NCBI RefSeq assembly: GCF_036924645.1
Contig: NZ_JAZHRX010000001.1
Location: 5,483,501 to 5,547,500 of the forward strand
Source: Bradyrhizobium sp. AZCC 2176
GTDB taxonomy: Bacteria > Pseudomonadota > Alphaproteobacteria > Rhizobiales > Xanthobacteraceae
Direction: 5' to 3'
DNA length: 64,000 bases
The notes below the pieces were generated by a model, which saw only the letters and a list, made by a program, of their open reading frames with translations, was not told where the DNA came from and did no database searches. Shown in pieces: positions 56,733-64,000 of this stretch (positions are counted from its first letter, which is position 1; the number at the start of each line of letters is the position of its first letter). A program made the position numbers and the translations under genes.

Positions 56733-57950
56733 ATGTCGTTTGATACTTCCACGTTATATCTGTTTGCCACCATGGTCGCAGGCATGCTCGGGGCCATGCT
56801 GGTGCTGTTCGGCAGGCAGGAAAACATTCCAGCCTTGAAGTGGTGGGGGACGGCCTATCTGCTTGGCGCATCGTCGGTAGCAGTCTGGACTATCGGCGGC
56901 GCCACACTCGGCGAGCCGCTGTTGCTGGCGCTGCATGCGCTCGGCTTCGTGGCCTGCGGCATGGTCTGGAGCGCTTCGCGCGTATTCCACGGCCGCAAGC
57001 CCAATCTGCCGGGGCTGTCCTTTGGCGCGATCGTCTGGGTCGGCACGGTGCTGGCTCTGCCATCGTTGAATCCCGCCATGCGGCTGATCGCCGGTGCGGC
57101 GATCGTCGCAATCTATGCGGGGCTGACGGCTTCGGAATTGTGGAGCGAACGGCGGCGGACGATGCACAAGCGCTGGCCGACGATTGCGGTGCCCGTGATG
57201 CATGGTTGCGTGCTGGCGCTGCCGATCCTGCTCGGCAGCCTCCTGCGCCCGCATGACGAAACCTTCACCAGCAGCATCTGGGTGACGGCGTTCTCGATCG
57301 AGTTGATTTTGTACGCGATCGGCACGGTGTTCGTCATCTTCATGCTGGTGTCGGACCGCGCCGTGACGGTGCACAAGACCGCGGCGTCCGTCGATCCCCT
57401 GAGCGGAATGCTGAACCGCCGCGGTTTTTCGGAAGCCTGCAATCGGGTGATCGAACGCGAGGCGGTCGCAGGGCGGCCTGTCACGGTGATGATTTTCGAC
57501 ATCGATCATTTCAAGAGCATCAACGACCGCTTCGGCCATCCCGCGGGCGACGAGATCCTCAAACTGTTCTCCACCGTCGTGGTCAGCAATTTGCGCATCA
57601 GCGACCTGTCGGGGCGGATCGGCGGCGAGGAGTTCGCGGCGTTGTTGGCGTGTTCGCTCGACGAGGGCGTGATCGTGGCCGAGCGCGTGCGCGAGGCGTT
57701 CGAGGCGTCCAATATTGTCTGCGAGCAAGGTCCGGTCGACACCACCGTCAGCATCGGCGTCGCCGGCGGTCCGGCCGGCACGGAGCTCGACGTGTTGCTG
57801 GCGGCGGCCGATACCGCGCTCTATCAGGCCAAGCGCGGTGGCCGTAACCGGGTCGAGGCCGCCGAAGAGCTGCCGCTGTCGCTGGAGAACTGGCGGCGCA
57901 AGACTGCGGGCCGCGCGGCGTCGCCGCGCCAGGTGACGGCTGCGACCTGA
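56733..57950 (+). CDS. diguanylate cyclase with N-terminal membrane domain (GGDEF)
   Basis: The 405-residue protein has six or so hydrophobic segments in its first 220 residues, then a GGDEF domain: VDPLSGMLNRRGFSEACNRV, IFDIDHFKSINDRFGHPAGD, RISDLSGRIGGEEFAALLAC and ALYQAKRGGRNRVE. The active-site motif is GGEEF, which is catalytic, and RISD five residues before it is an inhibitory I-site (RxxD), so it should make cyclic di-GMP and be limited by its own product. ATG 56733 starts the similarity; an earlier frame to 56655 is noise. Confidence 0.93.
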   Translation: MSFDTSTLYLFATMVAGMLGAMLVLFGRQENIPALKWWGTAYLLGASSVAVWTIGGATLGEPLLLALHALGFVACGMVWSASRVFHGRKPNLPGLSFGAIVWVGTVLALPSLNPAMRLIAGAAIVAIYAGLTASELWSERRRTMHKRWPTIAVPVMHGCVLALPILLGSLLRPHDETFTSSIWVTAFSIELILYAIGTVFVIFMLVSDRAVTVHKTAASVDPLSGMLNRRGFSEACNRVIEREAVAGRPVTVMIFDIDHFKSINDRFGHPAGDEILKLFSTVVVSNLRISDLSGRIGGEEFAALLACSLDEGVIVAERVREAFEASNIVCEQGPVDTTVSIGVAGGPAGTELDVLLAAADTALYQAKRGGRNRVEAAEELPLSLENWRRKTAGRAASPRQVTAAT

Positions 57951-58069
57951 ACGCTTCGACCGAACAAGGCGATATCTGCGGAGCTTGATCTGTCGCTTTC
58001 GGCGGCGATCACAGCGGAAACGACGCGCGGTAACCTCCCGTTTACCATTCCGTCCATATCATCTGCGGC

Positions 58070-58306
58070 ATGGATTCCACACGCAGACGAAACCCGCAGG
58101 CTGCCCTGATGTCGCTCGAAGCGGCCGCAGCCTCCGCCCGTGGCGGTTTTGCCTGCCGGTTCTCGACCTCGGAAGAATTCGAGATGGCGCTCATCACGGA
58201 GCGCCGTGCGCAGGGGCGTTATGATCAGCGCAGAATGCGCTGGCCTGCCATCATGTTCATCGGCTGTGCACTGATGGTAGCCGGCGCGGTGCTGCTGTTC
58301 GGCTAG
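58070..58306 (+). CDS. small membrane-anchored hypothetical protein
   Basis: The 78-residue frame has a polar N-terminal half (EEFEMALITERRAQGRYDQR) and a single C-terminal membrane helix (IMFIGCALMVAGAVLLFG). It starts at ATG 58070, or possibly at 58109 (MSLEAA). It is 120 bases after the GGDEF gene, same strand, and ends 12 bases before the convergent large periplasmic gene. No family was recognised, but the clear hydrophilic-to-hydrophobic layout suggests a tail-anchored protein. Confidence 0.6.
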   Translation: MDSTRRRNPQAALMSLEAAAASARGGFACRFSTSEEFEMALITERRAQGRYDQRRMRWPAIMFIGCALMVAGAVLLFG

Positions 58307-58317
58307 CTGCTGATCCT

Positions 58318-60471
58318 TTATTTCGCCAACGGATCGGGGCGTATCTGAATATGCACCGCCCGCGGCTTTGAGCCCTTGCCGCCTTCCATCAGCCAGGGTG
58401 TGCGGTCGCCGCTCGAACTCCACAGCCCGCGGCCTTTCCAGCCCGCGCCCGGATCGTCGATGCGCCCGTCGAGGCCCTTGGCGAAAAAGCCGAGCGGATA
58501 GGGGATGCGCAGCATCACCATCTGGCCGTCCTTGAAGGCAACGAAGCCGTCGTTGAGGTTGGCGGTAGAGATCGGGATGTTTTCACCGAGGCCGACCGTG
58601 TTGTGGTGATCGACCCAGGTATAGTAGCTGGCCTCCGCGCTCGAGCTCTCGAACCCTTCGAAGCCGGGGCCAGGATATTTGAAATAGGAGAAGCCCTCCG
58701 GGCAGTGGTTGCCGGTCGCGTTCGGTCCGTTCAGCGGGTTCTTGCACTTGCTACGATCGAAGCGGATCAGGCTGCCGTTCGAGCCCGAGCCCCAGAGCAC
58801 GCCGTTCTTGTCGATGTCTCCGCCGCGGACGCCGATGCCTTCCTTCGGAATGGCGTAGAATTCCGAGAGTTTGGTCTTGGGATCGAAGCGCATGAAGCCG
58901 GGTTGGCCGACGAACACGTTGACGGTGTACCAGACCGAGCCGTCGGTCGGATGCGGCATCACGGCGTAGGGGCCCGAGCCCGCGATCCGCATGTCCTTGT
59001 CTGCCTCTGCCGGCTTGCCCGGCTCGGTGTATTCGTCGACCTTGCCGTTGCCGTTGGTATCGAGAACGAACGGCGCCCAGCCCTGCGCCTTGATGGCGTC
59101 GCCGGTTTCGTCCCATAGCCTGGTGTTGATCCAGCCGGCGACCGGTCCGGTCCCCGACGTCCAAAGCGTGTCATCGGCATCGTAGCCGAACTGCGGGTGA
59201 TGGGTGCCGAAGCAGGTATCGATGAAGCTGTACTTCTGGGTCTTGGGATCGAACACCGTCACTTGCCGTCCCGATCGTTCGAGCGGAAACGCCTTGGCCG
59301 ACGGGTGGTCCGAACCCTTCCGGCAGTAAGCCGGATTTTCGATGCCGCGCACCGCCGCCGCCAGCCAGACGCGGCCCTTCTTGTCGAGCATGCTGTTGTG
59401 ATTGTTGGCCCGCTGGCTCCAGATCTTCTCTTCGCCCCAATAGGCCGAGGGGCTGACCGGATTGAGCACCGCGGTGCCATGGAGCGGCGGGCCGAACGAT
59501 TCCGGCGCATTGGGATCGGCGACCGGCATCTTTGAGAACGTCACCTTGTGCGTCTTCGGATCGAGGATCGGCATGTCGTCGGACGAGTATTCGTTCGCGC
59601 CGTAAAGCGGGCCGTAGGCGTTGACCGTCGGATTGCGCCGGTCCGAGGAAATCAGATCGTGGACGAAATGTTTCTCGGTCGCCCATTCCCACGACGAGAT
59701 GACGACGTTGCGCTCGATGCCTGTCGGCCGCGGCGGTTTGGACTTCGGCAGTTCGCCCTTGGCGACCCGGTCGGTCCAGTCGCCGAAATACTTGAACGGC
59801 ACGCCGCCAAGCTGGCCCGCCAGCCGGTTCACCATCCATTCCCCGGTCTGGCCCGAGGAGACGCGGCGCATCCAGGCTTCCTCGCCCGATTTGATTTCGC
59901 CGAACGCGCCCGGGATCGTGCGCGTGGATTCCTGGCCGAGCTGATGGCAGCCGATGCAGTCGACATTGTTCATCCGCTGGCGCCAGATGTCCTGCGTGAT
60001 CTCTTTCGGGATGTCGGTCGTCCCGCCGAAATCCTTTGCCGGCGGAATCTTCATCATCGTGTACCAGTAGATCGCCGAGTAATAATGGGCCGCTGCCGCC
60101 TCGTTCGGCGCCGGGACTGCCGCAAGATTGACCTGCTGGCCGGGCTTGGCGCGCAGCTTGGGCGAATCCACCAGCCCGTAGCCGCGCACCCAGACGGCGT
60201 AGTTGACGTTCGGCGGCAGGTCCGGGATCACATAGCGGCCCTGGTCGTCGGTGACGACGATCTTGGCGAATTTTGTCGGCAACTCATTCGTTTCCGCAAT
60301 CACCCAGACGCCTGCCTCCGGCCCGTTCGGTCCGAGCACCACGCCGCCGATATCGTCACTGTCGATGGCGACGGCCGCCGGCTGTTGCGCATGCGATGGC
60401 GCTTTCATCGAGCCGAGCACACTAATCGCCGCAGCCAGGGTGAAGGAGAACAGGATCCGACCGAGATTCAT
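58318..60471 (-). CDS. large periplasmic protein with carboxypeptidase regulatory-like domain, CxxCH motif and lyase-like propeller
   Basis: The 717-residue protein has a signal peptide (LGRILFSFTLAAAISVLGSM), a carboxypeptidase-regulatory-like fold in residues about 40-120 (VVLGPNGPEAGVWVIAETN, DDQGRYVIPDLPP), a heme c motif CIGCH at about 172-176, and a C-terminal beta-propeller-like half with repeats such as VTVFDPKTQKYSFIDT and MRFDPKTKLSEFYAI, like streptogramin lyase. It probably binds one heme c covalently and acts in the periplasm. The reaction is unknown. ATG 60471 is preceded by GGAGAGA. Confidence 0.8.
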   Translation of the reverse strand: MNLGRILFSFTLAAAISVLGSMKAPSHAQQPAAVAIDSDDIGGVVLGPNGPEAGVWVIAETNELPTKFAKIVVTDDQGRYVIPDLPPNVNYAVWVRGYGLVDSPKLRAKPGQQVNLAAVPAPNEAAAAHYYSAIYWYTMMKIPPAKDFGGTTDIPKEITQDIWRQRMNNVDCIGCHQLGQESTRTIPGAFGEIKSGEEAWMRRVSSGQTGEWMVNRLAGQLGGVPFKYFGDWTDRVAKGELPKSKPPRPTGIERNVVISSWEWATEKHFVHDLISSDRRNPTVNAYGPLYGANEYSSDDMPILDPKTHKVTFSKMPVADPNAPESFGPPLHGTAVLNPVSPSAYWGEEKIWSQRANNHNSMLDKKGRVWLAAAVRGIENPAYCRKGSDHPSAKAFPLERSGRQVTVFDPKTQKYSFIDTCFGTHHPQFGYDADDTLWTSGTGPVAGWINTRLWDETGDAIKAQGWAPFVLDTNGNGKVDEYTEPGKPAEADKDMRIAGSGPYAVMPHPTDGSVWYTVNVFVGQPGFMRFDPKTKLSEFYAIPKEGIGVRGGDIDKNGVLWGSGSNGSLIRFDRSKCKNPLNGPNATGNHCPEGFSYFKYPGPGFEGFESSSAEASYYTWVDHHNTVGLGENIPISTANLNDGFVAFKDGQMVMLRIPYPLGFFAKGLDGRIDDPGAGWKGRGLWSSSGDRTPWLMEGGKGSKPRAVHIQIRPDPLAK

Positions 60472-60687
60472 GGTTTCTCTCCCCGTGACCGTGAGCTTGT
60501 CGCTCGTTGTTTGGCGCAAGCCTACACCAGACCAGGTTGCGGCGGGAGCATGTCACTCGCGCGATTTCCTCACGCTTACGGCATCGAACGCCGCCACCCT
60601 GCATCGCAGCAACGCATATGCATCTGTCTTTTGCTTTTTGGGCGGCTGGGTTAGACACGGCAACTCTCATGGGAAGGCGTAATCCGA

Positions 60688-60990
60688 ATGATCACCGAAA
60701 TCGCACAAATCGACGTCAAGCCGGGCACCGAGAAGGATTTTGAAGCGGCCGTCGCCAAGGCCCGCCCGCTGTTCCTGCGCGCCAGGGGCGGCAAGGGGTT
60801 CGAGCTGCACAAATCGATCGAGAAGCCGCAGCGTTACCGGCTGATGGCGCAATGGGAGACGCTGGAAAACCACACCGTGGATTTTCGCGGCTCCGAAGAC
60901 TTCACCGCCTGGCGCGCTTTGGTCGGGCAGTATTTTGCTGCTCCTCCCGAGGTCGAGCACACCGAGACGGTGTTGACCACGGCGGACTGA
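60688..60990 (+). CDS. antibiotic biosynthesis monooxygenase (ABM) domain protein
   Basis: The 100-residue protein is a single ABM/ferredoxin-like domain: EIAQIDVKPGTEKDFEAAVA, GFELHKSIEKPQRYRLMAQW and ETLENHTVDFRGSEDFTAW, with the Trp-Glu-Thr feature of the heme-degrading and quinone-handling monooxygenase fold. Its substrate is unknown. It is convergent with the AI-2E family gene, 5 bases apart. Confidence 0.88.
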   Translation: MITEIAQIDVKPGTEKDFEAAVAKARPLFLRARGGKGFELHKSIEKPQRYRLMAQWETLENHTVDFRGSEDFTAWRALVGQYFAAPPEVEHTETVLTTAD

Positions 60991-60995
60991 AGCCA

Positions 60996-62141
60996 TCAGC
61001 CGGCCGTGATCGCGGCAGGCATCGCTTCCGCCTTGAAATGGTCGATCATCACCTTGGTGATCGCCATCAGCGGCAGCGCGAGCGCCAGCCCCCAGATCCC
61101 GAACACGACGCCGAGCAGGATCTGGAACGCAAACAGCGTCGCGGGTGGAATGTCCAGCGCCTGGCGCTGGATGATCGGCGTCAGCACGTAGCTTTCCAGC
61201 GCGTGCACGCCGAGAAACAGGATGAAGGCGGAGAGAGCAGCGACCCATCCCGAGGCAAGACTCGCCAGCACCACGATCAGGCCGCCGAGGATGGCGCCCA
61301 CCGTCGGGATAAAGGCGAGAAGCCCTGCCTGAATGCCCAGGATGAACGAGCTCTGGATGCCGATGATCGAAAGTCCGATCCAGGTCACCAGAAACACCGC
61401 GACCATGGTGATGATCTGCGCGATCAGCCAGCGCTCCAGCGTCTCCCCGATCCGGTCGACGATCGCGACGGCGCTCGTGCGGTGTCTGGCCGGCGCCATG
61501 AACAGCAGTCCGTCGCGGTAGACGCCAGGCTGGGTCGCGAAGGCTATTCCCAGAAACAGCACGATGAAAAAGTTTCCGACTGCGCTGGCGGTACCCAGGA
61601 TCAGTTTCAGGCTCTGGCTGAAGATCGCCCCGCCGCTGGCCGCAATCGTGCCGGCGCTGGGAAGCGCGTGGGGCGTTGGCGTTGCGCTCGAGGCTGCTGG
61701 CGCCGCGCTTGAGGTCGCCGGTGCGGCATCATCCGATTGCGAGGACAGGGTGCCGAAGTCGAAGAAACTCGTGTCGATGCCGTTCCTTTCCAGAAAGCCC
61801 TTGACGTTGACGAGTTGCGATTTGAGCGTGTTGCTCAACGCGGTGGTCTGCTGGGCGATCGTGGTGCCGCCGAGAAAGACGATGCCCGACAGCATGCCCG
61901 CGACCATCAGGCAGACGACCGTCAGCCGCAGCGCATGCGGCAGCCGCACGACGCGCCCGAGCAGGTTGCTCATGGCATTGAGGGCGACGCCGAGCAGGAC
62001 GCCGGAAAATATCAGAAACAGCGTCGCGGCGAAGTGCCAGGTGAACGCGAGCAGGGCGGTGAACAGCACGACGCCGATGCCGCCGACCGATATCGCCCAC
62101 GCCAGATCGCCGCGGGCCTGAAGGCGATTGTCACCTGTCAC
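60996..62141 (-). CDS. AI-2E family transporter (TqsA/PerM-like)
   Basis: The 381-residue membrane protein has about eight helices and the AI-2E family signatures: LIFSGVLLGVALNAMSNLLG, FVLFIG-type segments, GIQAGLLAFIPTVGAILGG and FLGVHALESYVLTPIIQRQA. A Ser/Ala/Pro-rich loop (ATSSAAPAASSATPTP) lies between the first and second halves. Family members export AI-2 or act as antiporters; the substrate here is unknown. GTG 62141 is chosen because AAGGA lies 7 bases upstream; a TTG at 62186 is in frame. Confidence 0.9.
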   Translation of the reverse strand: MTGDNRLQARGDLAWAISVGGIGVVLFTALLAFTWHFAATLFLIFSGVLLGVALNAMSNLLGRVVRLPHALRLTVVCLMVAGMLSGIVFLGGTTIAQQTTALSNTLKSQLVNVKGFLERNGIDTSFFDFGTLSSQSDDAAPATSSAAPAASSATPTPHALPSAGTIAASGGAIFSQSLKLILGTASAVGNFFIVLFLGIAFATQPGVYRDGLLFMAPARHRTSAVAIVDRIGETLERWLIAQIITMVAVFLVTWIGLSIIGIQSSFILGIQAGLLAFIPTVGAILGGLIVVLASLASGWVAALSAFILFLGVHALESYVLTPIIQRQALDIPPATLFAFQILLGVVFGIWGLALALPLMAITKVMIDHFKAEAMPAAITAG

Positions 62142-62290
62142 GTTGATTCCTTCTCGCGAGACATTGCCCGGGCAGTCTTTGGCCAAAACATCGCCGGGAT
62201 CAAGCGGGCGCGCACGCGCTGGTTTGACGCTGCCGCACCCGGTATGCCAAGCGGTGAGTGAATCTGATATGGCGGGCCGGTGAGGACGAG

Positions 62291-62986
62291 ATGAATTTCA
62301 AATGGTTCGGCCCGCTTGCGCTCCTGGCGGCGCTCGTGATCGGCGACCAGATCAGGATCAACCGGCCGGCCCACAAATATCGCCTGACGGTCGAGGTCGA
62401 AACGCCGCTGGGGCAGCGATCGGCCTCCGGCGTGATGGCCGTCCATCCCGATCGCAGCTACACCCGCCGCGGCCAGACCCGCACCCTCGGCGAGGCCGTT
62501 TTCGTCGAGCTCGGGCTGGGCAAGAACCTCGTCGCGCTGCTCGCGCATGTCGACAACAAGCTCGTCCTTGACGACATGAATTACGTGGCCCTGCGCGCCT
62601 ACAACGCGGCCGCCGGCAAGCGCGTGCCGTTCAGCGAGATGAGCCGGTTGACTGGAATCGTGCCGGTCAAGGGCGAACTGGTCCCGGTGCTTGTCAGCTT
62701 TGCCGATCCGGCCGCGCCCGGCACCGCACGGGTAGTGCCGCCCGACGATGTCGAAACGGTGCTCGGCAAGGGCTATCGTCTCCACGCGATCACCGCCGAA
62801 GTCGTGCCGAACGGATACTGGCCGCTCGATTTCGGCGGCATGCTGGGCGAGCCGGCGACGCGCGGAATCCAGGCGAAATTGCCGTGGCTCAGTGGCGCCG
62901 GCGATTCGGCGGCTGCGGCGCTGCGGGCGGCGGGTTTGCCCGGGGTCGAGGCGATCGACGCCGGGGAGGCTTTCACGCGAAAATAG
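62291..62986 (+). CDS. hypothetical membrane-anchored/exported protein
   Basis: The 231-residue protein has one N-terminal hydrophobic helix (WFGPLALLAALVIGDQI) and a globular rest with YRLTVEVETPLGQRSASGVM, VPVKGELVPVLVSFADP and GYRLHAITAEVVPNGYWPL. I do not recognise the family. The ATG at 62291 has GAGG 6 bases upstream; a longer frame to 62258 is possible. It shares strand with the next gene but is 123 bases upstream of it. Confidence 0.7.
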   Translation: MNFKWFGPLALLAALVIGDQIRINRPAHKYRLTVEVETPLGQRSASGVMAVHPDRSYTRRGQTRTLGEAVFVELGLGKNLVALLAHVDNKLVLDDMNYVALRAYNAAAGKRVPFSEMSRLTGIVPVKGELVPVLVSFADPAAPGTARVVPPDDVETVLGKGYRLHAITAEVVPNGYWPLDFGGMLGEPATRGIQAKLPWLSGAGDSAAAALRAAGLPGVEAIDAGEAFTRK

Positions 62987-63109
62987 CAGGGCAGCTCCGC
63001 TGAAGCTCTGCGGATATTGATCCGCAGCCGCGCCGCAGGCATTATCCTGCGCAATCATGGCCCAACCCGGAATATCCTTGCACAGGACGATGACAGCGGA
63101 TTTTTTCCG

Positions 63110-63880
63110 ATGAGACGGCCCGTGGTCGGGGTGATCGGGAACGCCTATCGCGTCGAAAATCGTTTCCAGACCCAGATGGTCGGAGAGCGCAATTTGCGCG
63201 CGGTCACTGACGTGGCGGGGGCGCTGCCGCTGATGTTTGCAGGCTCGCCCGAAATTACCGACATCGGTGCGCTGCTCGATGTCGTCGACGGAGTGATCCT
63301 GACCGGCGCTCGCGCCAATGTTCATCCCACCCGCTTCAAGACCGAACCGCATGAGAAGCACGAGCCCTACGACATCCACCGCGACGACGTCGCGCTGGCG
63401 CTGGCGGAGGCCTGCGTCGCCCGCGGCGTGCCGATCTTCGGCATCTGCCGCGGCCTGCAGGAGATGAACGTCGCCTTCGGCGGCTCGCTGCACCCGGAAA
63501 TCCGCGAGATCCCCGGCCGCATGAACCACCGCATGCCGCGGCTGGAGAACGGCGAAATCCATCCCGACCCGACAGTCGTATTCGCCGACCGCCACGACGT
63601 CCACCTGACGCCCGGCGGCACGTTTGCAAACCTGCTCGGCTGCGAGACCATTCGGGTGAATTCGCTGCACGGGCAGGGCATCCTCGAACCCGGCCAGCGC
63701 ATCGTCATCGAAGGCATCGCCGAAGACGGCACCATCGAAGCGATCCGGATCGCAGACGCGGCGAGCTTTGCGCTCGGTGTCCAGTGGCACGCCGAGTACG
63801 ACCCGCAGCGCAACCCGATCAACCGAAAGCTGTTCGAAGCGTTCGGTGCGGCGCTCAAGGCGCACAAGCGGGCGGCGTAG
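63110..63880 (+). CDS. class I glutamine amidotransferase-like hydrolase (peptidase C26, PuuD-like)
   Basis: The 256-residue protein has the C26 family marks: PVVGVIGNAYRVE, DGVILTGARANVHPTRF, the nucleophile Cys in PIFGICRGLQEMNVAFGG and the His in GVQWHAEYDP; the Glu of the triad is in the same WHAEYDP segment. PuuD relatives cleave gamma-glutamyl-GABA in putrescine breakdown. No other puu gene is in the window, so the physiological substrate is inferred from family only. ATG 63110 starts the similarity. Confidence 0.9.
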   Translation: MRRPVVGVIGNAYRVENRFQTQMVGERNLRAVTDVAGALPLMFAGSPEITDIGALLDVVDGVILTGARANVHPTRFKTEPHEKHEPYDIHRDDVALALAEACVARGVPIFGICRGLQEMNVAFGGSLHPEIREIPGRMNHRMPRLENGEIHPDPTVVFADRHDVHLTPGGTFANLLGCETIRVNSLHGQGILEPGQRIVIEGIAEDGTIEAIRIADAASFALGVQWHAEYDPQRNPINRKLFEAFGAALKAHKRAA

Positions 63881-64000
63881 GCACCGTGAACGATCATGTT
63901 TGTCGTCCACCATAAATGTGAGTTGTTGAAGAAAAGCCGTCGACCAGCCTTCCAAGACGACATCCGCCGCGGCGTATGAGTCCCCGACGTGCAATTGCAC
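63881..64000. other. 120-base gap at right edge
   Basis: No gene is complete in this last piece. A short frame beginning ATG near 63978 runs off the edge, but cannot be judged. Confidence 0.3.

Noticed and set aside
62138..64000. 620-residue open frame on the minus strand
   Set aside because: It is antisense to the hypothetical protein at 62291 and the C26 hydrolase at 63110, which have clear family motifs. Long antisense frames are common in GC-rich DNA with strong codon bias.

Overview
The window looks like a chromosomal segment from Bradyrhizobium or a close relative in the Nitrobacteraceae (Alphaproteobacteria). The evidence is the high GC content, the conserved rhizobial gene orders (glyA-nrdR-ribD-ribE-ribH-nusB-thiL; bamE / ubiquinol-cytochrome c chaperone-DUF177-plsX-fabH-ihfA-merR; nadQ-nadA-nadB-nadC; rplM-rpsI), a GcrA-type cell cycle regulator, and several families of intergenic palindromic repeats that I recognise from Bradyrhizobium genomes. 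No rRNA, CRISPR array, integrase or insertion sequence was found. One tRNA gene, tRNA-Pro(GGG), is present.

Bases 1-10,000 are accessory. They hold a partial bacterial G1 (eqolisin-type) glutamic peptidase, a vapBC toxin-antitoxin pair with a frameshifted toxin, a LysR regulator divergent from an Old Yellow Enzyme reductase, an NmrA/SDR-type protein, an ArsR + AHSA1 pair, an O-methyltransferase divergent from a TetR regulator, a cupin and a glutathione S-transferase. Two broken pieces of the 3' end of guaA (889-1037 and 5804-5895) lie in this stretch. The 3' end of guaA is a known integration target of genomic islands, so I read this part as decayed or tandem island junctions.

Bases 10,000-25,500 are core. 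They encode one-carbon metabolism and NrdR, riboflavin and thiamine cofactor synthesis, NusB, a cold shock protein, a K+-independent H+-pyrophosphatase, a tricarboxylate-type binding protein, outer-membrane assembly (BamE), cytochrome bc1 assembly, the phospholipid/fatty acid genes plsX-fabH, IHF-alpha and a MerR regulator. The tRNA closes this block.

Bases 25,700-35,000 are mixed: an SDR, a GcrA homologue, a GrlR-like protein, an acetamidase/formamidase, a YdcF protein, a DUF169 protein, a saccharopine dehydrogenase-like reductase, and a FAD monooxygenase divergent from its probable MarR regulator. A perfect palindrome separates the last two.

Bases 35,000-44,400 are an exopolysaccharide cluster: O-antigen ligase/polymerase-like protein, undecaprenyl-phosphate sugar transferase, GT4 glycosyltransferase, a Wzz/GumC-type chain-length protein with a frameshift, a FemAB/CelD-like GNAT protein, and a NodB-fold protein that has lost its metal ligands.

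Bases 44,400-64,000 hold heme A synthase (ctaA), an FTR1 iron permease, NAD synthesis (nadABC) behind two tandem NadQ-type operators, metY, a CoA-binding protein, an enoyl-CoA hydratase and a thioesterase, ribosomal proteins L13/S9, a GGDEF protein with an intact I-site, a large periplasmic heme-motif protein, an AI-2E family transporter and a class I glutamine amidotransferase-like hydrolase.

The observations most worth following are: the guaA remnants; the NodB-like protein without metal ligands; the palindrome that also encodes the first codons of arsR; the NadQ boxes over the nadA ribosome binding site; the two single-base frameshifts (vapC and the Wzz/GumC gene); and a 44-base module shared by two otherwise different repeats.
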